Shown in pieces: positions 41,727-51,226 of a stretch of DNA of 64,000 nt. Under the pieces are notes generated by a model. The model was not told the DNA's origin. It was given only the letters and a program-made list of their open reading frames with translations, and ran no database searches. This DNA is from Comamonas terrae. GTDB taxonomy: Bacteria; Pseudomonadota; Gammaproteobacteria; Burkholderiales; Burkholderiaceae_C. The position numbers and the translations under genes are program-made. Position 1 is the first letter of the stretch; every line of letters starts with the position of its first letter. The stretch covers positions 558,001 to 622,000 of the forward strand of contig NZ_BCNT01000003.1 of the NCBI RefSeq assembly GCF_001544075.1, written 5' to 3'.

Positions 41727-43808
41727 ATGCAGCAACAAGAGAAAAGCTGGTCGAGTCACGCAGGCTGGATTGCGCTGGCCATCGCGGGCGCCGGCTGCCT
41801 GGGCGTGGTCGCCCTGCGGCGGGGCGAAGCCATCAACGCCATCTGGCTGGTGGCCGCGGCCGTCAGCATCTATCTCGTGGCCTACCGCTACTACAGCCTG
41901 TTCATCGCCACCAAGGTGATGGGCCTGGACCCCCACCGCGCCACGCCCGCGGTGCTCCACAACGACGGCCTGGACTATGTGCCCACCAACAAGCACATCC
42001 TGTTCGGCCACCACTTTGCCGCCATTGCCGGCGCCGGCCCGCTGGTAGGGCCTGTGCTGGCCGCGCAAATGGGCTACCTGCCCGGCACGCTGTGGCTGAT
42101 TGCCGGCGTGGTGCTGGCCGGCGCGGTGCAGGACTTCATGGTGCTGTTCATCTCCACGCGCCGCAACGGCCGCTCGCTGGGCGAGCTGGTGCGCGAGGAA
42201 ATGGGCCAGGTGCCCGGCACCATCGCCCTCTTCGGCGCCTACATGATCATGATCATCATCCTGGCCGTGCTGGCGCTGATCGTGGTCAAGGCCCTGGCCG
42301 AGAGCCCCTGGGGCATGTTCACCGTGATGGCGACGATTCCGATCGCGCTGTTCATGGGCGTGTACATGCGCTACATCCGCCCGGGCCGCATCGGCGAAAT
42401 CTCCATCGTCAGCCTGGTCCTGCTGCTGCTGTCCATCTGGGCCGGCGGCAAGGTGGCGGCCAGCCCCGAATGGGCCCCGGTCTTCACCTTCACCGGCATC
42501 CAGATCACGTGGATGCTGATCGGCTACGGCGCCGTTGCCTCGCTGCTGCCCGTGTGGCTGCTGCTGGCGCCGCGCGACTATCTATCAACCTTTCTCAAGA
42601 TCGGCACCATCGTCGGCCTGGCCCTGGGCATTCTGTTCGTGGCGCCGCAGTTCAAGATGCCTGCGCTCACGCAGTTCGTCGACGGCACGGGTCCGGTCTG
42701 GAAGGGCAGCATGTTCCCCTTCCTGTTCATCACCATCGCCTGCGGCGCGGTATCGGGCTTCCATGCGCTGATCTCCTCGGGCACCACGCCCAAGCTGCTG
42801 GACAACGAGGTCAACGCCCGCTACATCGGCTACGGCGGCATGCTGATGGAATCCTTCGTGGCCATCATGGCCATGGTCGCGGCCTGCGTGATCGAGCCCG
42901 GCGTCTATTTCGCGATGAACAGCCCCGCGGCCCTGGTGGGCAGCGATGCGCAAAGCGTGGCCGCGGCCGTGAGCCAGTGGGGCTTCCACATCACGCCCGA
43001 GCAGCTCAACCAGGTCGCCAAGGACGTGGGTGAGCACACCATCCTCGCGCGCGCCGGCGGCGCGCCCACGCTGGCCGTGGGCATTGCCTTCATCCTGCAT
43101 CAGGTGCTGCCGGGCGAGGACACCATGGCCTTCTGGTACCACTTCGCCATCCTGTTCGAGGCGCTGTTCATCCTGACGGCCGTGGATGCCGGCACGCGCG
43201 CAGGCCGCTTCATGCTGCAGGACCTGCTGGGCAACTTCGTGCCCGCGCTCAAGAAGACCGACTCCTGGGGCGCCAACATCGTCGGCACCGGCGGCTGCGT
43301 GGCCATGTGGGGCTGGCTGTTGTACCAGGGCGTGGTCGACCCGCTGGGCGGCGTGAACACGCTGTGGCCGCTGTTCGGCATCTCCAACCAGATGCTGGCC
43401 GCGCTGGCACTGATGCTGGGTACCGTGGTGCTGGTCAAGATGAAGCGCGGCCGGTACGCCTGGGTCACGGCCCTGCCCGCGGCCTGGCTGGTGCTGTGCA
43501 CCTCGGCCGCCAGCCTGATCAAGCTGTTCGACGCCAATCCCGCCGTGGGCTTCACCAGCCTGGGCAGGAAGTACAGCGAGGCCGTCGCCTCGGGCCAGCT
43601 GCTGGCACCCGCCAAGAGCATGGAGCAGATGAAGGCCATCGCCTTCAACGCCTATACCAATGCCACGCTCACAGCCATCTTTTTGCTGGTGGTGCTCAGC
43701 GTCCTGGTCTACTCTGTCAGGGTCTGCCTGCAGGCGCGCAAGCACAGCGGCCGCACCGACAGGGAAACGCCATTCCAGCCCATGCCGGCATCGGCGGGCA
43801 GCGCCTGA
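41727..43808 (+). CDS. cstA: CstA-family pyruvate/peptide transporter
   Basis: A 693-aa polytopic inner-membrane protein of the CstA (carbon starvation protein A) family. Members CstA and BtsT of E. coli import pyruvate and, by older work, peptides. About 16 to 18 membrane segments are visible. Family blocks include [25 protein letters not shown] (split: [17 protein letters not shown]), [15 protein letters not shown] and [20 protein letters not shown] lies six bases before the ATG at 41727, which decides against a GTG at 41700. It is followed after 17 bases by ybdD, its usual partner. Confidence 0.93.
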   Translation: MQQQEKSWSSHAGWIALAIAGAGCLGVVALRRGEAINAIWLVAAAVSIYLVAYRYYSLFIATKVMGLDPHRATPAVLHNDGLDYVPTNKHILFGHHFAAIAGAGPLVGPVLAAQMGYLPGTLWLIAGVVLAGAVQDFMVLFISTRRNGRSLGELVREEMGQVPGTIALFGAYMIMIIILAVLALIVVKALAESPWGMFTVMATIPIALFMGVYMRYIRPGRIGEISIVSLVLLLLSIWAGGKVAASPEWAPVFTFTGIQITWMLIGYGAVASLLPVWLLLAPRDYLSTFLKIGTIVGLALGILFVAPQFKMPALTQFVDGTGPVWKGSMFPFLFITIACGAVSGFHALISSGTTPKLLDNEVNARYIGYGGMLMESFVAIMAMVAACVIEPGVYFAMNSPAALVGSDAQSVAAAVSQWGFHITPEQLNQVAKDVGEHTILARAGGAPTLAVGIAFILHQVLPGEDTMAFWYHFAILFEALFILTAVDAGTRAGRFMLQDLLGNFVPALKKTDSWGANIVGTGGCVAMWGWLLYQGVVDPLGGVNTLWPLFGISNQMLAALALMLGTVVLVKMKRGRYAWVTALPAAWLVLCTSAASLIKLFDANPAVGFTSLGRKYSEAVASGQLLAPAKSMEQMKAIAFNAYTNATLTAIFLLVVLSVLVYSVRVCLQARKHSGRTDRETPFQPMPASAGSA

Positions 43809-43825
43809 AACGCCAGGAGATGAGC

Positions 43826-44035
43826 ATGTTCAATCTGCAACAGCTGAAGCAAGCCGGAAGCTATCTGGGCCAGGCCGCCCGCATGATGGTGGGCATGCCC
43901 GACTACGGCACTTATGTGCGTCATATGGAGCAGACCCATCCGGGCCAGCCCTACATGAGCTATGAGGAGTTCTTCAAGGAGCGCATCAATGCACGTTACG
44001 GCGGCGGCTCCGGCCGCCCGGTGCGCTGCTGCTGA
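43826..44035 (+). CDS. ybdD: YbdD/YjiX family small protein
   Basis: A 69-aa DUF466 protein that nearly always follows cstA/btsT and is thought to support the transporter. [20 protein letters not shown] and [17 protein letters not shown] are the family core, and it ends in RCC as relatives do. AGGAG (43815-43819) is six bases from the ATG at 43826, so that start is preferred over the ATG at 43820. Confidence 0.92.
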   Translation: MFNLQQLKQAGSYLGQAARMMVGMPDYGTYVRHMEQTHPGQPYMSYEEFFKERINARYGGGSGRPVRCC

Positions 44036-44053
44036 TCCCCCGGGTCTCCACTG

Positions 44054-44082
44054 AAAAAGCATGCCTCGCGCATGCTTTTTTT
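44054..44082 (+). terminator. Terminator of cstA-ybdD
   Basis: AAAAAGCATG (44054-44063) pairs with CATGCTTTTT (44071-44080) around seven bases and runs into further T. It isolates the sensor kinase gene that follows. Confidence 0.9.
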
Positions 44083-44242
44083 ATTGCCTGCGTCCTCCCT
44101 GCGCTCCAAATGACGCCTGCCATTTCATCCTCCGCCATCCGGGATGCTTCATTTTTCAGCCCGCCTGCCGATAGAACCGAAGCCACCATTTCGAGCAAAG
44201 GTGCGCCCAGCCGACCAACCTTGAACCCGGGAGCCAGAAGCA

Positions 44243-47200
44243 ATGGAGGCGTTGAGGGATTTCTTCATCGATACGACGGCCCATGCCTCGTATCTGCATG
44301 GGTCGCATGACCCCGGCCTGGTGCTGCTGTCCGTCTTCGTATCCATGTTCTCCGCCACGATGGCCCTGCAGACCGCACAGACGGCTCGCCGGACCGAAAG
44401 CGCGCTCTACCGGCATATCGCCCTCGGCACCGGAGCCCTGGCCCTGGGCGGCGGCATCTGGACCATGCACTTCATCGGCATGCTGGCCTACGAGCTGCCC
44501 ACGGGCGTGCATTACGCGACGGGGCTGACGCTGCTGTCTCTGCTGCCGGCCTGTATCGCCTCCTGGTGCGCATTGCGCATACTGGCCCAGCGCCATGTCA
44601 GCAGACCCCAGCTGCTGGCCAGCGGCACGCTGGTGGGCGCCGGCATCGGCACCATGCACTACAGCGGCATGGCGGCCATGCAGACCTCGCTGCAAATGCG
44701 CTACGACCCATTCACCTTCGCGCTTTCCATCGTGGTTGCCGTGGTCCTGGCCACGCTGGCCCTCTGGGTGCGCTACGGCCTGCGGCAGACCCGCCTCAGT
44801 GCCCACCAGCGCTTCTATGCCGCAGGAAGCACGATGGGGCTGGCCATTGCCGGCATGCACTACACAGGCATGGCGGCCGTGCGTTTTTCCGGCTTTCCCG
44901 GCCCCGCCGAGCCAGGGCTGCTGCTCAATACCACTTATGCATCGCTGGGGCTTTCGTCCTTCACCATCACGGTGGCCGTGATGGTGGCTGCGCTCAACGG
45001 GCTGATCCGCACGCGCGAGCTCTACCGCCAGGTGGACGACAGCCGCTCGCGCCTGCGCGCCATTCTCGACACGGCCGTCGACGGCATCATCACCATCGAC
45101 AGCCGCGGCCTGATCAAGAGCTTCAACCATTCGGCGGAGCGGCTTTTCGGCTGGAGCGCAGCCGAGGTGACGGGCAAGAACATCAAGATGCTGATGCCCG
45201 AGCCCGATCAATCGAAGCACGACAGCTATCTGCGCAACTACCGCACCACGGGCGACCCCAAGATCATCGGCACCGGCCGCGAAGTCATGGGGCTGCGCAA
45301 GAACGGCAGCCTGCTGCCCATGCGCCTGGCCGTGGGCCGCGTCGAGCTGCCGGGCGAGCTGCTGTTCGTGGGCTTCGTGACGGACATCAGCGACCGCCAT
45401 GCCCTGGAAGCCTCGCTGCGCGAGGCAGCCGAACGCGCCGAACAGGCCACCGCGACCAAGAGCAGCTTCCTTGCAAACATGAGCCATGAAATCCGCACGC
45501 CGATGAATTCCATCATCGGCTTCACGGAGCTGCTGCTCAGGGACGACCTGACGCCCGCCCAGCGCAGCCATCTCAACACCATCCGCCAGTCCTCGCGCTC
45601 ACTGCTGCGGCTGATCAACGACATCCTCGACACCACCAAGATGGAGAAAGGGCGCCTCGAACTGGAGCAGACCACGTTCTCGCTCAAGGGCCTGGCCATG
45701 CAGATCGAGTCCTCGCTGCGGCTGGGCGCCCAGGCCAAGCATCTGGTGCTGGCAACGCACTACCCGGCCGGCATGCCCGAGCATTACCTGGGCGATCCGC
45801 TGCGGCTGCTGCAGATACTGACCAACCTCGTGGGCAATGCCATCAAGTTCACCGAAAGCGGCACCGTGGACGTGGTCTTCTCGCGGGAGCAGGACATGGT
45901 CCACGTCCAGGTGCGCGACAGCGGCATCGGCATGACGCCCCAGCAGATCGAAGCCATCTTCACCCCCTTCACCCAGGCCGATGCATCCATCAGCCGGCGC
46001 TTTGGCGGCACCGGCCTGGGAACATCGATCGCGCGCCAGCTGGCCGAACTCATGGGCGGCCGCATCGAGGTCGAGAGCCTGTTCGGCCAGGGCAGCACCT
46101 TTCATGTCTGGCTGCCTCTGCCGGTGGCCCAGGGACCTGCTGCTGCGCCCCCCGAAGCTGCGCAGGTACAGTTGCCGGCCTTGCACGTACTCATTGCCGA
46201 CGACATTCCGCAGAATCTGGAGCTGCTGTCGCTGACGCTGGAAAATGCCGGCCACCGGGTGGCCATGGCCTGCGACGGCGCCGAAGCCGTGGAGAAATTC
46301 AAGGCCGGGCCTTTCGACATCGTGCTCATGGACGTGCACATGCCGGGCACCGACGGCCTGCAGGCCACCCGCCTGCTGCGCCAGCACGAGCGGGCCACGG
46401 GGCGCACGCGCACACCCGTGATTGCCTTGACCGCCAGCGTCATGGCCGACGACCGTCGCGCTGCGCTGCAGGCCGGCATGGACGGTTTTGCGATCAAGCC
46501 GCTGGACGTGCCGCGCCTGTTCGCGGAGATGGCCCAGGTGCTGGATATCCCGCAGAACGCAGCGCTGCATACGCCGCAGGCGGCCATCGGCCCGGCCCTG
46601 GCGCCGGCATCGGTCATCGACTGGGGCCGCGGCGCCCTGCTCTGGGGCAGCGAGGCCCGGCTGGCGCGGGCCATCGAACAGTTCCTCGATGCCGCGCTGG
46701 AAAAATATCCGCTGCCGGCAGCAGCCGCCGTCGAGATCGACTGGGAGCAAACCGTCTTCAGCCTGCACGGGCTCAAGGGCGCCACAGGCAATCTCGCGCT
46801 TGCCGACATTGCACAGCTGGCCGGCCAGCTGGAAACACTGGCGCGCGAAAAGCAGCGCACAGCCGTGCTGGCGCAGATGCCGCAGCTGCTTGCCAAGCTG
46901 CAGCTGGCACGCCAGGCAGTGTCCCAGCGCCACGGCAATGCAGCCACCACCGCCGAAGCTGCACAGGCCTTGCCACGGGCCGAGGACCTGCTGCCCGCCA
47001 TGCAGTCGCTGCTGTCCATGCTGGCCCGCAGCGAACTCGACGACACGCTGCTCGACCAGGTCTGCACCGGGCTGGAGATGCAGCAACGGCGCAGCCAGGC
47101 CCAAAGCCTGCGCGCGGCCGTGGAGGCCTTCGAATTCCGCCAGGCCCATGCCCTGCTGCAGCAGCTGCTCGGTGAACGCAGCCTCAGCGTTGCCCCCTGA
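44243..47200 (+). CDS. MHYT-domain hybrid sensor histidine kinase
   Basis: A 985-aa membrane sensor. The N-terminal MHYT domain (about 1-250) spans the membrane and shows three motif copies: MHFIGM, MHYSGM and MHYTGM; these are proposed to bind copper and sense O2, CO or NO. A PAS domain (about 268-390) follows. The kinase core has phospho-acceptor His415 in NMSHEIRTP and ATPase motifs GNAIKF and GGTGLG. Next are a receiver domain with Asp697 (VLMDVHMPG) and an Hpt domain with His842 (SLHGLKG). All relay residues are present. The next gene, nine bases on, is a response regulator, its likely output. Confidence 0.93.
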   Translation: MEALRDFFIDTTAHASYLHGSHDPGLVLLSVFVSMFSATMALQTAQTARRTESALYRHIALGTGALALGGGIWTMHFIGMLAYELPTGVHYATGLTLLSLLPACIASWCALRILAQRHVSRPQLLASGTLVGAGIGTMHYSGMAAMQTSLQMRYDPFTFALSIVVAVVLATLALWVRYGLRQTRLSAHQRFYAAGSTMGLAIAGMHYTGMAAVRFSGFPGPAEPGLLLNTTYASLGLSSFTITVAVMVAALNGLIRTRELYRQVDDSRSRLRAILDTAVDGIITIDSRGLIKSFNHSAERLFGWSAAEVTGKNIKMLMPEPDQSKHDSYLRNYRTTGDPKIIGTGREVMGLRKNGSLLPMRLAVGRVELPGELLFVGFVTDISDRHALEASLREAAERAEQATATKSSFLANMSHEIRTPMNSIIGFTELLLRDDLTPAQRSHLNTIRQSSRSLLRLINDILDTTKMEKGRLELEQTTFSLKGLAMQIESSLRLGAQAKHLVLATHYPAGMPEHYLGDPLRLLQILTNLVGNAIKFTESGTVDVVFSREQDMVHVQVRDSGIGMTPQQIEAIFTPFTQADASISRRFGGTGLGTSIARQLAELMGGRIEVESLFGQGSTFHVWLPLPVAQGPAAAPPEAAQVQLPALHVLIADDIPQNLELLSLTLENAGHRVAMACDGAEAVEKFKAGPFDIVLMDVHMPGTDGLQATRLLRQHERATGRTRTPVIALTASVMADDRRAALQAGMDGFAIKPLDVPRLFAEMAQVLDIPQNAALHTPQAAIGPALAPASVIDWGRGALLWGSEARLARAIEQFLDAALEKYPLPAAAAVEIDWEQTVFSLHGLKGATGNLALADIAQLAGQLETLAREKQRTAVLAQMPQLLAKLQLARQAVSQRHGNAATTAEAAQALPRAEDLLPAMQSLLSMLARSELDDTLLDQVCTGLEMQQRRSQAQSLRAAVEAFEFRQAHALLQQLLGERSLSVAP

Positions 47201-47209
47201 AAGCCCGCC

Positions 47210-48235
47210 ATGCCCCACCTGTCCGAACCCCGGCCCACACTGCTGCTGGTCGATGACGAGCCCACCAATCTGCAGGTTCTGCGCCATACCCTGCAACAGC
47301 ACTACCGCCTGCTGTTTGCCAAGAGCGGCCAGTCCGCGCTGGAGCTGGCGCATACCGAGCGCCCCGACCTGATCCTGCTGGACATCATGATGCCCGGCCT
47401 GTCCGGCTACGAAGTCTGCAAGGCCCTGAAGCAGAGCCCGCAGACCAGCGCCATACCGGTGATCTTCGTGACCGCCCTGACCGAGGCGGCCAACGAGCAG
47501 CAGGGACTGGAGCTGGGCGCGGTCGACTACATCACCAAGCCCTTCAATCCCCACATCGTCCAGGCGCGCGTGCGCACCCATCTGTCGCTGGTGCATGCGC
47601 AGGAATTGCAGGAGACACGCCTGCAGATCGTGCAATGCCTGGGCACGGCCGCCGAATACAAGGACAACGAAACCGGCCTGCATGTGATCCGCATGAGCCA
47701 TTTCGCCAGAACGCTGGCACTGGCCGCCGGCTACAGCGAGCGCGCCGCCAACGAGCTGCTGCATGCCGCGCCCATGCACGATGTGGGCAAGATCGGCATT
47801 CCCGATGCCATCCTGCGCAAGCCGGGCAAGCTCACTGCGCAGGAGTGGGACGTCATGCGCCAGCACACGGTCATCGGTGCGCGCATCATCGGCCACCATC
47901 CGTCGGGCCTGCTGCGCCTGGCGGCCACCATCGCGCTCCACCACCATGAAAAATGGGACGGCAGCGGCTACCCCCACGGCCTGGCCGGCGAGGCCATTCC
48001 CCATGCGGCTCGCATCGTGGCGCTGGCCGATGTCTTCGATGCGCTGACCAGCGTGCGCCCCTACAAGCCGGCCTGGTCCGTGGAACAGGCACTGGAGCTG
48101 ATCCGCAGTGAAAGCGGGGGGCATTTCGACCCAGAACTGGCAGCGCTGTTTCTCGATTGCATGCCCGAGATCCGGCAGATCCGGGAAAGATGGGCCGATG
48201 CGGCGCAGCCCCAGGAGCTGTTCGCTGCGGCGTAG
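47210..48235 (+). CDS. Response regulator with HD-GYP phosphodiesterase domain
   Basis: A 341-aa cytoplasmic protein. The receiver domain (about 9-125) has the acidic pair DDE and phospho-acceptor Asp58 (LLDIMMPG) with Lys in ITKPF. The HD-GYP domain has His190-Asp191 in MHDVGKIGIPD, then HHHEKWDGSGYPHGL, the full motif of active cyclic di-GMP phosphodiesterases. It is probably phosphorylated by the adjacent MHYT kinase and lowers c-di-GMP. Convergent with nrtR, with 15 bases between the stop codons and no terminator seen. Confidence 0.93.
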   Translation: MPHLSEPRPTLLLVDDEPTNLQVLRHTLQQHYRLLFAKSGQSALELAHTERPDLILLDIMMPGLSGYEVCKALKQSPQTSAIPVIFVTALTEAANEQQGLELGAVDYITKPFNPHIVQARVRTHLSLVHAQELQETRLQIVQCLGTAAEYKDNETGLHVIRMSHFARTLALAAGYSERAANELLHAAPMHDVGKIGIPDAILRKPGKLTAQEWDVMRQHTVIGARIIGHHPSGLLRLAATIALHHHEKWDGSGYPHGLAGEAIPHAARIVALADVFDALTSVRPYKPAWSVEQALELIRSESGGHFDPELAALFLDCMPEIRQIRERWADAAQPQELFAAA

Positions 48236-48250
48236 GTCCGTGCTGCGGCG

Positions 48251-48934
48251 CTACAGCCCGCGCGTGCTCAGCGCCAGCTCCTGGCGGAACGCCGGGCGCA
48301 CGCGATAGAGCTGGGCCGGCCGGTGGGCCCCGCCGCCCTGCAGGGCTCCGGGCACGGGCTCCAGCAGCTGCATCTCGTCCATCTTGCGCCGGAAGCTCAC
48401 CTTGTTGAGCGACTCGCCCAGAATGCTCTCGTACACCTGCTGCAGCTGCGGCAAGGTGAATGCGTCGCCGCAGAAGTGCACCGGCAGCGAGGAATACTGG
48501 CTCTTGCTGCGCACGCGCGCCAGCGCCGCCTGCAGGATCTGGGCATGGTCGAAAGGCAGCTGGCCCACGGCATGCACGGGCACGACCTTGAGGTCCGCGC
48601 GCTGCGTGGGCAGGCTCTCCAGCGGGATCAGCGCGCAATAGGCAATGGCCACCGACCAGCCGCGCGGGTCGCGTGCCGGCCCTGTGAACGTGGCCAGCTG
48701 CTCCAGATAGGCGCCCTCCATGCCGGCCTTGGTCCTGAGCACGCGTGCGGCGCTGGCCTTGGCATCGGCATCCTCGTCGGCATGGATGTAGCCGCCGGGC
48801 AGCGCCCAGACGCCGGCAAACGGCGCGCGGGCGCGCTGCACCAGCACCACGTTCAGCTCGCGCTCCACCAGGGTCAGCACGACCACATCCACGCTGACCA
48901 GCACATGGGCATGCTTGTCTTCAGTTTGGATCAT
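48251..48934 (-). CDS. nrtR: NrtR, Nudix-related transcriptional regulator of NAD metabolism
   Basis: A 227-aa regulator with an N-terminal Nudix fold and a C-terminal winged helix. The Nudix box is degenerate: after PGGYIHADED the catalytic RExxEE is replaced by RVLRTK. The domain should therefore sense ADP-ribose-type ligands rather than hydrolyse them, as known for NrtR. The C-terminal block FTLPQLQQVYESILGESLNK, then FRRKMDEM, is typical. The start at 48934 gives the family N-terminus; an ATG at 48955 is possible. It is divergent from pncA-pncB-nadE-nadM, which it presumably represses. Confidence 0.9.
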   Translation of the reverse strand: MIQTEDKHAHVLVSVDVVVLTLVERELNVVLVQRARAPFAGVWALPGGYIHADEDADAKASAARVLRTKAGMEGAYLEQLATFTGPARDPRGWSVAIAYCALIPLESLPTQRADLKVVPVHAVGQLPFDHAQILQAALARVRSKSQYSSLPVHFCGDAFTLPQLQQVYESILGESLNKVSFRRKMDEMQLLEPVPGALQGGGAHRPAQLYRVRPAFRQELALSTRGL

Positions 48935-49078
48935 TTTTTTACCAAGACCAATCATTGGACTGCAGTATGCCATCAGCAAATTAACAATTGCTTTCCCGCT
49001 CTGCAGACAATTTCAAAATTAGTTAGTTGCAGAATTAATTTAACAAGCGTAGACTGCAAGGCATCCAAGGAGCGCAGC
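48935..49078. promoter_or_regulatory. nrtR-pncA divergent control region
   Basis: A 144-base AT-rich gap. Imperfect palindromes occur at 48975-48992 (AGCAAATT / AATTGCT) and at 49016-49041 (AAATTA / TAATTT). Either could be the NrtR operator; I cannot match them to a remembered consensus. CTGCAG occurs at 48960-48965 and 49001-49006. Confidence 0.4.
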
Positions 49079-49924
49079 ATGAGCCACAGCACCCAGTTAC
49101 TCATCATCGACCCCCAGAACGACTTCTGCGACCTGCCCCGCAGCTGGTGGCCTGTCTCGCCGCTGACGGGAGAGGCGGTTGCCCCCAGCTTGCCCGTGGC
49201 CGGCGCCCATGCCGACATGCAACGCCTCGCGCACTGGATTGACCGGCAAGGCAGTGCGCTCGGCCAGATCACGGTGACGCTGGACTCCCACCAGGCCTAC
49301 GACATCGCCCATCCGGCTTTCTGGCAGCAGCGCGGCGGCGAGCCGGTAGCGCCCTTCACCGCCATCACCGCCGCCCAGGTGCGCGCCGGCGACTTTCTCC
49401 CCCGGGATGCCGCCGTCCTGCCGCGCACACTGGCCTATCTGGATGCGCTCGAGGCCCAGGGCAGCTACACCCTCATGGTGTGGCCCCTGCACTGCGAGAT
49501 CGGCAGCTGGGGCCATGGCGTGCACGCCGACATCCTGGCGGCCTGCCGCCGGTGGCAGCAGACCCGGCAGCGCGCCGTGCACCATGTGTTCAAGGGCATG
49601 AATCCCTGGACCGAGCACTACAGCGCCATCCGCGCCGAAGTGCCCGACCCGCAGGACGCCGAAACCGGCCTCAACACCGCGCTGCTGCAGCGCTTGCGCG
49701 AAAGCGGCACGCTGGTGATCGCCGGCGAGGCCAGCAGCCACTGCGTGCGCGCCACCACGCAGCACATCGTGGACCAATGGGGCAGCCAGGACCACGGGCG
49801 CATCGTGCTGCTGACGGATTGCATGAGCCCCGTGGGCGGCTTCGAGCAGGCCCATGCCGGCTTCCTGCAGCAGATGCGCGCGCTCGGTGTACGCTGCGAG
49901 ACCAGCGCCAGCTTTTCCCTCTAA
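49079..49924 (+). CDS. pncA: Nicotinamidase-type cysteine hydrolase
   Basis: A 281-aa isochorismatase-fold hydrolase predicted to deamidate nicotinamide to nicotinate, first step of NAD salvage. The catalytic triad can be placed at Asp11 (IIDPQNDF), Lys172 ([10 protein letters not shown]) and Cys222 ([12 protein letters not shown]). It is longer than classic PncA (about 180-213 aa) because of inserted segments, so another amidase role is possible. Its position as first gene of an NAD operon opposite nrtR favours nicotinamidase. AAGGAG lies six bases before the ATG. Confidence 0.82.
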   Translation: MSHSTQLLIIDPQNDFCDLPRSWWPVSPLTGEAVAPSLPVAGAHADMQRLAHWIDRQGSALGQITVTLDSHQAYDIAHPAFWQQRGGEPVAPFTAITAAQVRAGDFLPRDAAVLPRTLAYLDALEAQGSYTLMVWPLHCEIGSWGHGVHADILAACRRWQQTRQRAVHHVFKGMNPWTEHYSAIRAEVPDPQDAETGLNTALLQRLRESGTLVIAGEASSHCVRATTQHIVDQWGSQDHGRIVLLTDCMSPVGGFEQAHAGFLQQMRALGVRCETSASFSL

Positions 49925-49937
49925 GCCCCAAAGGCCT

Positions 49938-49975
49938 CGAACGCTTGTCCGTCAAGCGCTCGCAGCTCACATTTT
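49938..49975 (+). repeat. Short palindromic repeat (AGCGCTT family), copy D
   Basis: CGAACGCTTG and CAAGCGCTCG (49938-49962) pair around TCCGT, followed by CAGCTCACATTTTC. It fills the 65-base pncA-pncB gap. Confidence 0.6.
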
Positions 49976-49989
49976 CAAGAAAAACCGGC

Positions 49990-51213
49990 ATGACACCCAT
50001 CATCACCAGCCTGCTGGACACGGACCTCTACAAATTCACCATGTGGCAGGCCATGCTGCACCGCCACCCGCAGACCGAGGCCGAATACGAATTCGTCTGC
50101 CGCACGCCCACGGCCTTTCCGCTGGCCGAGCTGCTGCCCGAGGTGGAGCGCGAACTCGACGCGCTGTGCGCTCTGCGCTTCGCGCCCGACGAGCTGGCCT
50201 ATATCGGCAGCCTGCGCTTCATGAAGAGCGACTTCATCGACTTCCTGCGCATCTTCCAGTTCCAGCGCGCCTTCATCCGCGCCTGGGCCGAGGGCGACAC
50301 CCTGCACATCGTGGCGCGCGGCCCGCAGGTGCATGTGATGGGCTTCGAGATCTATGTGCTGGCCATCGTCAACGAGCTGTACTTCCGCCGCTTCGATGCC
50401 GAGGCCGCCCTGGCGGAAGGCCGCAGGCGCCTGGCCAGCAAGATCGGGCAGCTCAAGCACCTGGCCGTGGAAGCCAGGCTGCGCAACCCCTTCGAGCTGT
50501 TCGACTTCGGCGTGCGCCGCCGCTATTCGGGCGCCTGGCAGCGCGAGGTGGTGCAGGCATTCGCCCAGGAGACCTCGCAGTGGTTCAAGGGCACTTCGAA
50601 CGTGCTGCTGGCGCGCGACCTGAACCTGGTGCCCATCGGCACCATGGCCCATGAATACCTGCAAAGCTACCAGGCCCTGGGCGTGCGGCTGCGCGACTTC
50701 CAGACCGCCGCGCTGGAGGACTGGGTGCAGGAATACCGCGGCGACCTGGGCATCGCGCTGACCGACACCGTGGGCATGGATGCCTTCCTAGCCGACTTCG
50801 ACATGTATTTCGCCAAGCTGTTCGACGGCCTGCGCCACGACTCGGGCGATCCGTTCGCATGGGGCGAAAAGGCCCTGGCCCACTACGCCCGGCTGCGCAT
50901 CGATCCGCAGAACAAGCGCCTGGTGTTCTCGGACGGGCTGGACCTGGACATGGCGCTGGCCCTGTACCACCGCTTTGCCGACCGCATCCAGTGCGGCTTC
51001 GGCATAGGCACGCGACTGACCAACGACATGGGCCTGACCACCATCAACATCGTGATGAAGCTCACCCGCGCCAACGGCCAGCCCGTGGCCAAGATATCCG
51101 ACTCGCCGGGCAAGACGCTGTGCAACGACGAGACCTATCTGGCCTATCTGCGCCAGGTCTTCGGCATTCCCGATCCCGTCGCCCAGGCCTGCGGCACCGC
51201 CATCCACCGCTAA
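49990..51213 (+). CDS. pncB: Nicotinate phosphoribosyltransferase
   Basis: A 407-aa enzyme that converts nicotinate and PRPP to nicotinate mononucleotide, with ATP hydrolysis. The N-terminal [15 protein letters not shown] is a strong family signature. The phosphorylated histidine lies in [14 protein letters not shown], and [17 protein letters not shown] is the PRPP-binding region. Length is normal. The ATG at 49990 follows a weak ribosome site; a much longer upstream frame overlaps pncA and is rejected. Confidence 0.96.
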   Translation: MTPIITSLLDTDLYKFTMWQAMLHRHPQTEAEYEFVCRTPTAFPLAELLPEVERELDALCALRFAPDELAYIGSLRFMKSDFIDFLRIFQFQRAFIRAWAEGDTLHIVARGPQVHVMGFEIYVLAIVNELYFRRFDAEAALAEGRRRLASKIGQLKHLAVEARLRNPFELFDFGVRRRYSGAWQREVVQAFAQETSQWFKGTSNVLLARDLNLVPIGTMAHEYLQSYQALGVRLRDFQTAALEDWVQEYRGDLGIALTDTVGMDAFLADFDMYFAKLFDGLRHDSGDPFAWGEKALAHYARLRIDPQNKRLVFSDGLDLDMALALYHRFADRIQCGFGIGTRLTNDMGLTTINIVMKLTRANGQPVAKISDSPGKTLCNDETYLAYLRQVFGIPDPVAQACGTAIHR

Positions 51214-51226
51214 CCAGGAGAGAACC

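Noticed and set aside
48935..49078. Precisely placed NrtR operator
   Set aside because: Several imperfect AT-rich palindromes fit equally well and I could not recall a reliable consensus for this lineage.
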